Shown piece by piece: positions 50,439 through 59,189 of a stretch of DNA of 64,000 bases (its first letter is position 1; each line of letters starts with the position of its first letter). A program made the position numbers and the translations under genes. Under the pieces are notes generated by a model, which made no database searches, was not told the DNA's origin, and saw nothing but the letters and a program-made list of their open reading frames with translations. The DNA lies in assembly GCF_014653695.1 (NCBI RefSeq), contig NZ_BNAR01000004.1:248001-312000 (forward strand). Reading direction: 5' to 3'. The DNA comes from Lentzea cavernae (GTDB taxonomy: Bacteria; Actinomycetota; Actinomycetes; Mycobacteriales; Pseudonocardiaceae).

Positions 50439-51359
50439 GACGAACGCACGGACCTGCTCACCATCGGCCGGCTCGCACGCAGCACGGGCATCTCAGCGCG
50501 CACTCTGCGCTTCTGGTCGAACGAGGGGGTCATCGCGCCGGCAGGCCGCTCAGCAGGTGGTTACCGGCTCTACGACGCCGAGTGCGTGGCCCGCGTCGAG
50601 CTCGCCCGCACCCTGAGGGAGCTGGGTCTCGGGCTCGACGAGGTGCGCGACGTCCTCGAACGCAGGGCGACGGTCGCCGAGGTCGCCGCGGCGCACGTGG
50701 CCGCGATCGACACGAGGATCCGCGCCCTCAAGGTGAGCCGGGCCGTGTTGTCCACCGTGTCGAAACGTCAGTCCACTCTCGAGGAGACAGCACTCATGAA
50801 CCGGTTGGCCCGGCTTTCCTCCACCGAACGCGCGCAGATCATCGACGACTTCAAGGCGGACGTGTTCGGACGCCTCGACATCGAACAACGGTTGCGCGAG
50901 CGGGTGAGCGCGCTCGACATCGACCTGCCGGACGATCCCACACCCGACCAGGTGGACGCCTGGATCGAGCTGGCGGAACTGCTGCAGGACGCCGATTTCC
51001 GCGCTCGCCTGGGAATCTTCCTGGAGCTCAACACGCCCACCGGTGATCGGAAGGCGCCGCCCGGCGCGACCATCTGGTGGGCGCGGCAGGTGGTGAACGA
51101 GGTCGCGCGGGTGAGGGAGGAAGGCGTCGCCCCGGACGACCCCGCCGCCACGGAGTTGATCTCCAGGATGTTCGGTGACGCCGATCCGGGCGAGGTGCTC
51201 GCCTCCCTGGAGTCGGGGATCAGCGCGGGCGCCGAACGCTACCGCCGGTTGGTCAGCCGGGTGCGGGGACGGGCCGGCGCGCCGGACGCGACCGAAGAAC
51301 TGCACTGGCTGGCCACCGCTCTGCGGAGCGCGACCGGAGGAGAAGCCGCGCGGAAATGA
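50436..51359 (+). CDS. MerR-family transcriptional regulator
   Basis: 307 residues. The N-terminal MerR HTH (LTIGRLARSTGISARTLRFWSNEGVIAPAGRSAGGYRLYD) is followed by a coiled-coil helix (to about 120) and a long helical C-terminal domain of about 180 residues without the cysteine clusters of metal-sensing MerR proteins. It therefore probably binds an organic ligand. Its own promoter has the MerR spacing and dyad, and an almost identical promoter drives the secreted hydrolase at 9599. Confidence 0.93.
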   Translation: MDERTDLLTIGRLARSTGISARTLRFWSNEGVIAPAGRSAGGYRLYDAECVARVELARTLRELGLGLDEVRDVLERRATVAEVAAAHVAAIDTRIRALKVSRAVLSTVSKRQSTLEETALMNRLARLSSTERAQIIDDFKADVFGRLDIEQRLRERVSALDIDLPDDPTPDQVDAWIELAELLQDADFRARLGIFLELNTPTGDRKAPPGATIWWARQVVNEVARVREEGVAPDDPAATELISRMFGDADPGEVLASLESGISAGAERYRRLVSRVRGRAGAPDATEELHWLATALRSATGGEAARK

Positions 51360-51509
51360 CCACCGCGGTCGAGGTGCGCCCATCGGCATGGACACCTCGG
51401 CTCACCTGAGAGCCGTCCCGACGCGCCGGGATGCAACGTGTGGTGCGCTCCATCCGATAATTCGGCAAGGTAGGACGATCAGTGTCCCGATCTTGGTGGT
51501 GGAGGCATC

Positions 51510-52205
51510 ATGAGCACGACCGATGGCGGCAGCTTGAGACAACTCGCTGACACGCTCAGCGGAGTCGCACGGACCTTGCAGGCGGAACCGGACGTCGAGA
51601 CGACCCTGAGCGCGATCGTCAAGGCCGCGATCGACTACGTCGACGGTGCCGAGCACGCGGGAGTCTCACTCGTCGAACGCGGCAGGATCCGGACCGTCGC
51701 GCCGACATCGGAGATCGTCAGGACGATCGACCAGCTGCAGTACGACCTCCGCGAAGGGCCGTGCGTGGACGCGATCGCCGAGCACCAGACCTACCGGGTC
51801 GGTGACGTCGGTGACGAGCCGCGGTGGCGGGCGTTCGGGCCTGCCGCGGCCGAAGAGGGGATCCACTCCCTGCTGTCGTACCGGCTGTTCGTGACGGATC
51901 GGACGCTGGGTGCGCTCAACCTGTACTCGAGCCGTGTCGACGCGTTCGACCAGAAGACCGAGGACGACGGCACGTTGTTCGCCACGCATGCCGCCATCGC
52001 GCTGGTCGGTGCGCAACGTGAGGCGCAGCTGGGCATCGCCATCGAGAACCGCGACATCATCTCGACGGCCAAGGGCATTCTCATGGAACGTCACGACGTC
52101 GATGACGCTGCCGCGTTCCGCATGTTGGTGGAGGCCTCGCAGTCGGCCAACCTCAAGTTGCACCAGGCCGCCAGGTGGCTCGTGGAGAACCGGCGCGCCA
52201 CCTAG
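51510..52205 (+). CDS. GAF-ANTAR protein
   Basis: 231 residues, ATG with GGAGG four bases upstream. A GAF domain covers about 20-165 (AEHAGVSLVERGRIRTVAPTSEIVRTIDQLQYDLREGPCVDA) and an ANTAR RNA-binding domain covers the last 60 (IENRDIISTAKGILMERHDVDDAAAFRMLVEASQSANLKLHQAARWLVE). ANTAR proteins bind paired stem-loops and stop transcription termination. The GAF signal and RNA targets are unknown; no ANTAR-type double hairpin was seen next to it. Confidence 0.93.
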   Translation: MSTTDGGSLRQLADTLSGVARTLQAEPDVETTLSAIVKAAIDYVDGAEHAGVSLVERGRIRTVAPTSEIVRTIDQLQYDLREGPCVDAIAEHQTYRVGDVGDEPRWRAFGPAAAEEGIHSLLSYRLFVTDRTLGALNLYSSRVDAFDQKTEDDGTLFATHAAIALVGAQREAQLGIAIENRDIISTAKGILMERHDVDDAAAFRMLVEASQSANLKLHQAARWLVENRRAT

Positions 52206-52237
52206 GCCTGGGGATCGGCTCCGGCGGATCCCCAGGC
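52206..52237. terminator. Bidirectional terminator between convergent genes
   Basis: Perfect 11-base stem GCCTGGGGATC / GATCCCCAGGC with a 10-base loop, starting right after the ANTAR gene stop and 15 bases from the stop of the convergent PEP-utilising gene. Confidence 0.75.
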
Positions 52238-52251
52238 GGGAACCAGGCGCG

Positions 52252-53466
52252 CTACGCGGGGAGCTCCACGGGTCCGGCCAGGTGGCGGAGCTCGGCGTTG
52301 CACATCATGATCCGGCGCGTCGGTAGTTGGCGCAGGTAGTGGTCGACGTCGATGCCCAGCGCGAACACGTGCACCGGGACGCCCGAGGCGGTGCCCGACT
52401 CCACGATGTCGCGCAGGGCGGCCAGCACGGCCGGGTGGCGGGTCTGGTAGGTCGCCGCGACTCTGTGGTTGCCGCGGTCGGCGGCCAGGTAGAACTGGAT
52501 GAGGTCCTTGGTGCCCACGAACAGTTCGCTGGCACCGGCCGCGCAGAACTCGGCCGCGGAGTGCACGGCTGCCGGAGTCTCGACGAAGACGCCCAGCGGG
52601 GTGTCGTCGGTCAGGCTCAGGTGGTCGCGCAGGCGGAGGAACTCGTTGCTGTCGTTGATGAACGGCACGGCGAAGCTGACGCGGGCGGCGTCGGCGCCGA
52701 AATTGTCGGCCACGTGGGCGCGCAGTGCGTGGAACGCGGCCGGGTAGTTGCGTTCCGCCAGCAGCCACCGGGCGCCGTGCAGGCCCATTTCGGGGTTGGG
52801 CTCGTTGTCGACCTCGATGCCGGTGGTCATGCGGGCGGCGTCGTCGGAGCGGAGGTCGAGCAGTCTCATCACGAGCCGTTGGCCCGGAAGGAGTTCCTTC
52901 ACCATCGCGTGCAGTTCCGCGGCCACGGCCTTGCCGTAGCGCTCGGCTTCGTGCGGGCCGGCGCGGAGGGCGTCGATGGGGCTCAGGCCCGCGCTGAGGC
53001 AGAGGAACTCCTCGCGGATGAAGTAGCTCGCCACGTGGGGCGTCAGGTCGTTGGTGGTCCGGATGTCCGTGGCGTCGGCGATCACCACGCAGATCGACTC
53101 GACGTCGTCGATGCCGGACGCGGTGGGTTCTGGCCGTTGCGGCACGTGTCCGGTGGTGCCGTGGATGATCGAGCCCCGGTCGAGGCGGATGGTGATGTCG
53201 CCGGCCAGCGCGTCCAGGTCGTCCGGGTCCACGCGCAGGACGGGGATGCCGCGGGAGCGGCAGAGCGACTGCATGTGGCCGGTGCGGCCACCTCGTGCGC
53301 AGATCACGGCGGAGGAGGCCATGATGGCTTCGTAGAGGTCCGGGCGCAGCTCGCCGGTCAGCAGAACGGTGCCGTCGACGGGTTTCCCGGTGCGGTTGCA
53401 CGTGCCGCGGAAGATCTTCGGGTGTCCGCCGACCAGCACGTCCGCTCGTGTTTCGCGAAAGTTCAC
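52252..53466 (-). CDS. PEP-utilising enzyme-like protein (swivel plus PEP-binding barrel)
   Basis: 404 residues from the GTG at 53466 (GGAAGG upstream). It contains the phosphohistidine swivel motif ARGGRTGHM (His64, canonical GGxTSH) and a PEP-binding TIM barrel (VETPAAVHSAAE...ELFVGTKDLIQFYLAADRGN, about 295-335), as in PtsI or pyruvate phosphate dikinase. The N-terminal HPr-binding or ATP-grasp part is absent. Where PtsI has its catalytic Cys (CGE), this protein reads VFALGIDVD, so normal PEP chemistry is doubtful. Position beside a deoxysugar cluster suggests a specialised role. Function unassigned. Confidence 0.7.
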   Translation of the reverse strand: MNFRETRADVLVGGHPKIFRGTCNRTGKPVDGTVLLTGELRPDLYEAIMASSAVICARGGRTGHMQSLCRSRGIPVLRVDPDDLDALAGDITIRLDRGSIIHGTTGHVPQRPEPTASGIDDVESICVVIADATDIRTTNDLTPHVASYFIREEFLCLSAGLSPIDALRAGPHEAERYGKAVAAELHAMVKELLPGQRLVMRLLDLRSDDAARMTTGIEVDNEPNPEMGLHGARWLLAERNYPAAFHALRAHVADNFGADAARVSFAVPFINDSNEFLRLRDHLSLTDDTPLGVFVETPAAVHSAAEFCAAGASELFVGTKDLIQFYLAADRGNHRVAATYQTRHPAVLAALRDIVESGTASGVPVHVFALGIDVDHYLRQLPTRRIMMCNAELRHLAGPVELPA

Positions 53467-53599
53467 AGGCGTCCTTCCACCAGTCCCCGACCGAAGCACC
53501 TCGGCCGACGGCGTGTCGACCGGACGGTCCAGGTTGATCTGAGGATGGCAGTCGCCGAACCGGCCCTGCATCTTCCGGAATGCTTGGTGCTCCGCCGCT

Positions 53600-55456
53600 T
53601 CAGCCGGTCTGCTCGTCGAGTCCCAGCAGGGAGCGGAGGTCTCTCGGCGTCACCGAGAGGTCGTTGAGCTTCGTCGTGGCGGCCTCGTTCGCGGCGAACC
53701 GCAGTGCGTCGGCGGCCGGGGGGACCTGGCCGTCGCGGGCCAGGGCGTCGCGCACGGCCGCGATGCTCTTGTCGAGCCGGGCCGCCAGTTCCTCGCGGTC
53801 GCGCCGTCTTCGTGCGGCCATCCTGTGCGCGTCGAGCGAGACCGCGCTCTCGAACGCTTCGCGTGCCTCGAAGTTCGCCGTCACGTCGACGGGCTGGTCG
53901 TCGTAGCGGGATTCGAGGCGGCGCAGCACGTTCGCGGCGACGCCGACCGAGTGGTTCTTGATCGCGGCGAGGTTGAACGCGAACGCGCCGATGCGGCCGT
54001 GCCGGACGATCTCGTCGCCCTCCCGGGGACCGCCGACGACGGAGATCGGGCCGGACGGGACACCGGCGGGGCCGAGCAGGACGCCGCACTCGTCGACCTC
54101 CACACCGCGACCGGTGCGCTGGTGCCGCACGGCGAGGTCGTTGTCCAGGAGGTTCGTCCAGAGCGCGGAACCGGCCCGCTCGTAGTCCGGCTCCCGGCCG
54201 AAGTTCGAGATCACCAGGTCGGCCTCGATCGTCCTCGTCGAGTCCGGTGTGGACACCGTCAGCACCAGCGTGCCGTTCCCCGTGTCCTCGACCTCGCTCA
54301 CCTTCCCGGTCGTGACGGTGATCTGCCCGTCCCCGGCCATCGCCGCGTCGACCACCTCGGTCGTGTACGCGACGGCGCTCACCCTCAGGGTGGCGAGCAC
54401 ACTGCCGTAGCCGTCGAGGAGCGTGCGCAGATCGGCCGTCGGAACGCATTTCAGGAGTTCGGGCAGGTGCGGCTCCCACGACTTGGCGACCCGTTCGGTC
54501 ACCACCGCCGGCGCCACGTCGGGGTGTTCCTCGGTGACGACCGCGCAGGCCCGTTCCCACTCGTCCTTGACGTGCTGCACGAGTTGGTCGGGTCCCTGGT
54601 AGTCGCCTCGCAGCCGCGGAGGAGGCAGGTCGAGGACCTGGTGGCGGTGGTCCGGCGGGTAGGTGCGGATCGTGAGGCCGGACCGCGAGATCATGTGGAT
54701 CTTCCCGGTGTGGCCGCGGCGCAGCAGCAGCGCCGCCGAGTCGTACCCGGTGAGCAGCGTGCCGATGATCGCGACGACCGCGTCGCGCCGCACGCCGAGC
54801 ACGCGTTCGACACCGGCCGCGGAGTAGGGCTGCCGGACGAACGACGGGTGGTCCTGCACCTCGGGCGCGAACGGGAGCGCCCGCTGCTCCAGCCCCGTCG
54901 CGATGACGAGGTGGTCGGCCCGGATCACCACCGGGGAGGACACGGCGTCGCCGAGTGCCTTCGGCAGCGCGAAGTTCTCCACCACGACGCGCACGTCGTC
55001 CGCGCCGGCCGTCACGTCGACGACCTCGCCGTCGACCTCCACGAGCGTCACGCCCTCCGCGGCCTCGCGTGCGGCTTCGGCGAGGCGGTCGGCCAGGTAG
55101 TCGGCGTAGATCCGGCGCGGCGCGGGCCCGGACTCGGTGAACGCGACGTCGCGCCACTCCGGTGGCCAGCCGGTCCGGTCGGCACCGGTGTTGGCCCACG
55201 CCACGAAGTCGTCGACGTCCTCGCGGAACATCGACATGCGTCCGGCCTGGATGTTGAACACGTGGTGCCAGGGGTTGCCCGCGGGGTGGTAGGCCACCCC
55301 GGCGCTGCGGTGCTCCGGGTGCCGCTCGACCAGCACGACCTGCAGGGGTTCCCCGGCGAACCGGAGGAGCCGGACGGCGGTGGCGGTGCCGCCGAGTCCC
55401 GCTCCGACGATCACCACCCGCCGAGATCGATCGGAGAATCCCACCCTGCTCGTCAC
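53600..55456 (-). CDS. FAD/NAD(P)-binding oxidoreductase
   Basis: 618 residues, GTG start. An N-terminal FAD-binding Rossmann motif VVIVGAGLGGTATAVRLLRF, a second nucleotide motif VVAIIGTLLTGYDSAALLLRRGH and SRSG, and LVIATGLEQ are visible. The architecture is that of the large FAD-NAD(P)-binding family (YdhS/HI0933-like), related to SidA-type N-hydroxylases but without their clear substrate motifs. Substrate unknown. It is in line with the PEP-utilising gene downstream and behind the terminator of the MetE-like gene. Confidence 0.85.
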   Translation of the reverse strand: MTSRVGFSDRSRRVVIVGAGLGGTATAVRLLRFAGEPLQVVLVERHPEHRSAGVAYHPAGNPWHHVFNIQAGRMSMFREDVDDFVAWANTGADRTGWPPEWRDVAFTESGPAPRRIYADYLADRLAEAAREAAEGVTLVEVDGEVVDVTAGADDVRVVVENFALPKALGDAVSSPVVIRADHLVIATGLEQRALPFAPEVQDHPSFVRQPYSAAGVERVLGVRRDAVVAIIGTLLTGYDSAALLLRRGHTGKIHMISRSGLTIRTYPPDHRHQVLDLPPPRLRGDYQGPDQLVQHVKDEWERACAVVTEEHPDVAPAVVTERVAKSWEPHLPELLKCVPTADLRTLLDGYGSVLATLRVSAVAYTTEVVDAAMAGDGQITVTTGKVSEVEDTGNGTLVLTVSTPDSTRTIEADLVISNFGREPDYERAGSALWTNLLDNDLAVRHQRTGRGVEVDECGVLLGPAGVPSGPISVVGGPREGDEIVRHGRIGAFAFNLAAIKNHSVGVAANVLRRLESRYDDQPVDVTANFEAREAFESAVSLDAHRMAARRRRDREELAARLDKSIAAVRDALARDGQVPPAADALRFAANEAATTKLNDLSVTPRDLRSLLGLDEQTG

Positions 55457-55497
55457 TCCTGTTCCCCCACCACGTGAAAACGCTCGTCCAAGAAAGC

Positions 55498-55528
55498 GGG
55501 CAAGTCCCCGCGCACGGGGGACCTGCCC
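55498..55528 (-). terminator. Terminator-like hairpin after the MetE-like gene
   Basis: GGGCAAGTCCCC (55498-55509) pairs with GGGGGACCTGCCC (55516-55528) across a 6-base loop with one mismatch. It starts about 14 bases after the MetE-like stop in the direction of transcription and is followed by CTTTCTT. Confidence 0.65.
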
Positions 55529-55541
55529 TGCCGGTGCCGGC

Positions 55542-56606
55542 TCAGATGCCCAGTGCCTCCCTCGCCAGGGCGGTGCCCTGCACGCGAGCGGTGATCTTGG
55601 CGAACGCCGTGTCGCGGGAGGTCGAGGTGTCGTCGGCGAACGGCGAGAAGCCGCAGTCGTCGCACGTGCCCAGGCGGTCGGCCGGGATGTGCCTGGCCGC
55701 CTCGAGAACGCGGTCGCGCACCTCTTCCGGCGTCTCGACCCGCGGGTCGATCGGGTCGATCACGCCGACGAAGACCTGGGCGTCGGCCGGGGCGTGCTCG
55801 GCGATGATCCGCAGGACCCGCTCCCGGTCGGGCTCGCTAGCCAGCTGGAGGTAGAAGCGGCCGGCGTGCAGGGAGAAGAGGTCCGGCAGGAGCTCCGCGT
55901 AGTCGATGTCGAGGCTGTGGGTCGAGTCCTGGTCGCCACCGGGGCAGGTGTGGACACCGATGCGCCGGCGCTCCTCGGCGGAGAAGCGGTCCAGGACCTC
56001 GTTGTTGAGCTCCACGAAGCTGCGCAGCAGGCCGCGGCTCGGGTCGAGCTTGAGCGACAGCCTGCCCTCGGTGAAGTCCAGCTGCACCGAGGAGGCGCCG
56101 GCGTCGAGGCAGCGGCGGATGTCGGCCTCGCTCTGGTCGGCGAGGTCGGCGAGGAACTCGTCGCGCGAGTACCCGGCGATCTCGTCGGCCGGGTAGAGCA
56201 GGCTCAGCGCGGAAGGGGCGATCACCGCCTGCTTGACCGGCAGGTCGGTGTGCTGCGAGACACCGCGGAAGTACTTCTCCGCGAAGGAGGCGTAGCGGAA
56301 CGGGCCTTCGGTCAGGCGCGGCAGCTGACGGCTGTGACCGTCGGCGAACGGGATCACCGCGCCGTCACCGGCCAGCGACGTGGCACCGTCGAGCGGGTAG
56401 GTGGCGAAGCTCGACTTCGCCTGCTCGCCGTCGGTGACCACGGGTGAGCCGGTGGCCTCGAAACGGCTTATGGTGTCGGCGATCGCCTTCTGCGTCAACG
56501 CGTCGAGCTCGGCCTGGCCGATCCGGCCGGACGCGAACGCGGACAGTCCCTCGACCAGTTCGGGGGAACGAGGAATGCTGCCGATCGGCTCGGTTGGAAT
56601 GAGCAA
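55542..56606 (-). CDS. MetE C-terminal-domain-like methyltransferase
   Basis: 354 residues from the TTG at 56606 (AAGGGG upstream), giving the family's usual start LIPTEPIGSIPRSPELVEGL. It corresponds to the C-terminal catalytic barrel of cobalamin-independent methionine synthase. Zinc ligands fit: His and Cys in GVHTCPGGD and Cys in TCDDCGF. Stand-alone proteins of this type transfer methyl or alkyl groups to thiols (methionine synthase core, epoxyalkane:CoM transferase) and occur in antibiotic clusters. The thiol substrate is unknown here. Confidence 0.85.
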   Translation of the reverse strand: MLIPTEPIGSIPRSPELVEGLSAFASGRIGQAELDALTQKAIADTISRFEATGSPVVTDGEQAKSSFATYPLDGATSLAGDGAVIPFADGHSRQLPRLTEGPFRYASFAEKYFRGVSQHTDLPVKQAVIAPSALSLLYPADEIAGYSRDEFLADLADQSEADIRRCLDAGASSVQLDFTEGRLSLKLDPSRGLLRSFVELNNEVLDRFSAEERRRIGVHTCPGGDQDSTHSLDIDYAELLPDLFSLHAGRFYLQLASEPDRERVLRIIAEHAPADAQVFVGVIDPIDPRVETPEEVRDRVLEAARHIPADRLGTCDDCGFSPFADDTSTSRDTAFAKITARVQGTALAREALGI

Positions 56607-56733
56607 GACAACCCCTTGGAGCGTGGTGCGAGACAAACCGGAAAATTCGCCCGAAAGCTAGCAGCGCGATCATGGGAAAACATCGGCGCGCGATGCTCTC
56701 CACCCGTGTGGTGGATCAAACTGCCGGTTGCCG

Positions 56734-57258
56734 CTACAGCCGGCCACCCGCTGCCGCCACCATCGCGGTGAACGCCACCACCGACAGGGCGAGAATTCCC
56801 GCCGCCACGCGCACCAGGACGAGGCCCGCGCGGGACCTCGGCACGCAGAACGTCAGCCAGGACACCGCGGTCAGCGCCGCCATGAACGCTCCGGCCTGGT
56901 CGGCCGGAGCACGCAGCACCGCCGTCGCGAACGCGGCGGCCACGAGCCACGGCGCCACGGCCACCACCCGCACGACCAGGTGCGGAGCACGCCACCAGAT
57001 CGCGAACGGGACGATGCCCGCGGCGAGCAGGAGCACGATCGCCTGTGGTGGCAGCGCGATCGACGGGTGGAGCAGCATCGCCACCAGGAACGTCGTGGTC
57101 GACGCGCCCGTCACCAGCAGCGCGTCGACCCGGCGCGGCGGTGGCGTCACGATCCGCATGAGCGCGAACCCCGCCACCGCCGGCGCCGAGAGGTAGCCGA
57201 CCAGGTAGAGCAGCACCGGCCCGAACAGCACCGGCACGGTCGAGCCGTGGTCGTGCAC
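56734..57258 (-). CDS. Hypothetical membrane protein, six helices
   Basis: 174 residues from the GTG at 57258, one base after the previous gene's stop. Hydrophobic segments such as VPVLFGPVLLYLVGYL, ALLVTGASTTTFLVAMLL, AIVLLLAAGIVPFAIWW, VAVAPWLVAAAFATAVL and VRVAAGILALSVVAFTAMVAAA fill most of the protein. The family is not recognised. It is surely co-expressed with the His-rich membrane protein before it and may form a complex with it. Confidence 0.75.
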   Translation of the reverse strand: MHDHGSTVPVLFGPVLLYLVGYLSAPAVAGFALMRIVTPPPRRVDALLVTGASTTTFLVAMLLHPSIALPPQAIVLLLAAGIVPFAIWWRAPHLVVRVVAVAPWLVAAAFATAVLRAPADQAGAFMAALTAVSWLTFCVPRSRAGLVLVRVAAGILALSVVAFTAMVAAAGGRL

Positions 57259-57259
57259 T

Positions 57260-57814
57260 TCAGGCCGCCGCGCCGACCGCGCAGGTGCAGCGCATCTCGG
57301 CCCTGTCCTGCGGCGAGGGGCGCATGTGGAAGTACATGGCGACCACCATCGGCACGAACACGATCGCGTTGTAGAACAGGTGCAGCTCCACCCGCGGCAG
57401 CACCAGCTGCAGAATGCTGACCGGCACCGGACCACCGAGCAGGTTTCGCCCGGTCAACGCCTGGATCAGCAACAGCAAATGCTCGAAGTGGTGCCAGAAC
57501 TGGATCCACAGAGCGATTTTCCACCATTTCTTCGCCCGGCCGGTGAATCCCGGCGCCAGTGCGAAGAATCCAATCATCATGATGACCGCGTAGCCGTAGT
57601 GCATCCATTCGGACGTCACCAGCCACGGGATCCACAGGCCGAGCACGCCGCCCGCCTGGGGACGTGGCCAGCCCAGCACGAACACCTGGATCGCCTGCAC
57701 GATGTGCTCGGCCCAGTGCGCGATCACCACGAACGCGAAGAGGTTGAGCGCGACACGGTGCCATCGGTCGTTGAGTGAGCCGGGCGCCGACCGCGCCCCG
57801 GCATGAGTTGTCAT
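57260..57814 (-). CDS. His-rich four-helix membrane protein
   Basis: 184 residues. Four or five membrane segments carry regularly placed histidines: VVIAHWAEHIVQAIQVF, WLVTSEWMHYGYAVIMM, WIQFWHHFEHLLLLIQAL and VELHLFYNAIVFVPMVVAMYFHM. The HxxEH and HHxEH motifs look like haem or di-metal sites as in membrane oxidases or desaturase-like proteins. I recall similar unannotated proteins in actinomycetes. The function is unknown; a membrane oxidoreductase is a possibility. First gene of a two-gene unit. Confidence 0.75.
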   Translation of the reverse strand: MTTHAGARSAPGSLNDRWHRVALNLFAFVVIAHWAEHIVQAIQVFVLGWPRPQAGGVLGLWIPWLVTSEWMHYGYAVIMMIGFFALAPGFTGRAKKWWKIALWIQFWHHFEHLLLLIQALTGRNLLGGPVPVSILQLVLPRVELHLFYNAIVFVPMVVAMYFHMRPSPQDRAEMRCTCAVGAAA

Positions 57815-57995
57815 CTGGCGGCTCCATCCGGGGAGGCGACGAGCGAGCCGGACATTACTGGGCGATCAGCGAGGTTCCTTCTTCCAGATTGCGCAGGTTG
57901 TGCATCCAATTCTGCAATTCGAGAGAAGCGCTCCGGCACGGCCCGCTGCCAGGATCGGTGAGCGGGACATCCACACACACTTTCCGGAGGACAGG
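57815..57995. promoter_or_regulatory. Divergent promoter region with imperfect dyad
   Basis: 181 bases between the His-rich membrane protein and the flavin monooxygenase genes. Around 57885-57920 the sequence ATTGCGCAGGTTGTGCATC, followed by CAATTCTGCAATT, contains repeated GCA/TGC and ATTG/CAAT half-sites. A pathway regulator such as the LuxR protein at 59549 could bind here; weak evidence. Confidence 0.3.
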
Positions 57996-59168
57996 TTGAA
58001 CTCCCAGTCGCGCACGGAATTCGTGCAGAACGCCTCGAAACTCGTTCCGCTGCTGCAGTCGCACGCGTTGTGGCACGAGGAGAACCGCCGCCTCCACGAC
58101 GACGTCGTCGACGCCCTGACCGAGGCCGGCGCCTACCGGATGCGGGTGCCCACCCGCTACGGCGGTCTGGAGACCGACGCCGGCACGACGTTCGAGACGA
58201 TCAGCCAGCTCGCGCTCGGCGACGGGTCGGCCGCCTGGAACGTCGCGGTCAACGCGGTCAGCTGCTGGCTCGCCGGTCTCTTCCCGGACTCCGTGCAGGA
58301 CGAGGTGTTCGCCGACCCGGACTCGCGGGTGTGCTCGGTGCTCAGCCCGACGGCGATGGCGACCCCGGTCGACGGCGGCGTGACGATCAAGGGCGGCTGG
58401 CAGTTCGTCAGCAACGCGCTGCACAGCAAGTGGCAGGTCGTGCTCGCGATGGGGCCGACGCCCGATGGCAGCAGCCTCTGGCCGTTGATGGCCGTCGTAC
58501 CGATGTCGGACCTCGGGATCGTGGACGACTGGCACCCGTACGGGCTGCGCGGCACGGGCAGCGTCACGACCGTCGCGGAGGACGTGTTCGTCCCCGCGGA
58601 GCGCGTGCTGCCGCTGGTCCTGATCCTGCAGGGCCAGTACGCCTCGCAGGCCAACGCGGGCGCGCCGATGTTCCGCGCGCCGCTGATGGTCACGGGCTCG
58701 GCGACGTTCACCGGTGCGGCGATCGGCCTCGCCAACGCGGCCAAGGAGAACTTCTTCGACCGCCTGCCCAACCGCAAGATCACGTACACGAAGTACGAGA
58801 GCCAGCGCGAGGCCCCGATCACGCACCTGCAGGTCGCCGAGGCCGCCATGAAGATCGACGAGGCGACGTTCCAGGCCACCCGGCTCGCCGAGCACATCGA
58901 CGCACGGCAGGCCGACGAGCCGTGGTCCGTGCACGAGCGTGCGCGCGCACGGGTCGCTCTCGGGCGCGTGTTCGACCTCTCGAAGCAGGCGGTGGAGGTG
59001 CTGGCCACCGCGAGTGGCGGTTCATCGCTCTACAACACCGTGCCCATCCAACGGATCCTGCGCGACGTCCAGGCGCTCAACATGCACGCGCTCATGCACC
59101 CCAACACCAACTACGAGCTGTACGGGCGAGTGCTCTGCGGCCTCGAACCGAACACGGACTACCTCTGA
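57996..59168 (+). CDS. Acyl-CoA dehydrogenase-fold flavin monooxygenase (HsaA-like)
   Basis: 390 residues from the TTG at 57996, which follows GGAGGA at five bases. The fold is that of group D flavin monooxygenases: helical N-terminus (HALWHEENRRLHDDVVDALTEAGAYRMRVPTRYGGLE), GDGSAAWNV, WQFVSNALHS and C-terminal GGSSLYNTVPIQRILRDVQALNMH. The acyl-CoA dehydrogenase catalytic Glu is absent from its usual place. Relatives hydroxylate phenols or, in the nitrososynthase subgroup, oxidise the amine of TDP-aminosugars. With aminosugar genes nearby either is possible. Needs reduced flavin from elsewhere. Confidence 0.85.
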   Translation: MNSQSRTEFVQNASKLVPLLQSHALWHEENRRLHDDVVDALTEAGAYRMRVPTRYGGLETDAGTTFETISQLALGDGSAAWNVAVNAVSCWLAGLFPDSVQDEVFADPDSRVCSVLSPTAMATPVDGGVTIKGGWQFVSNALHSKWQVVLAMGPTPDGSSLWPLMAVVPMSDLGIVDDWHPYGLRGTGSVTTVAEDVFVPAERVLPLVLILQGQYASQANAGAPMFRAPLMVTGSATFTGAAIGLANAAKENFFDRLPNRKITYTKYESQREAPITHLQVAEAAMKIDEATFQATRLAEHIDARQADEPWSVHERARARVALGRVFDLSKQAVEVLATASGGSSLYNTVPIQRILRDVQALNMHALMHPNTNYELYGRVLCGLEPNTDYL

Positions 59169-59189
59169 CCCAGCCGGAAAGGACACACG

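Noticed and set aside
53825..55477. 550-residue plus-strand open frame
   Set aside because: Antisense shadow of the FAD/NAD(P)-binding gene; composition is His/Arg/Val-rich without any domain.
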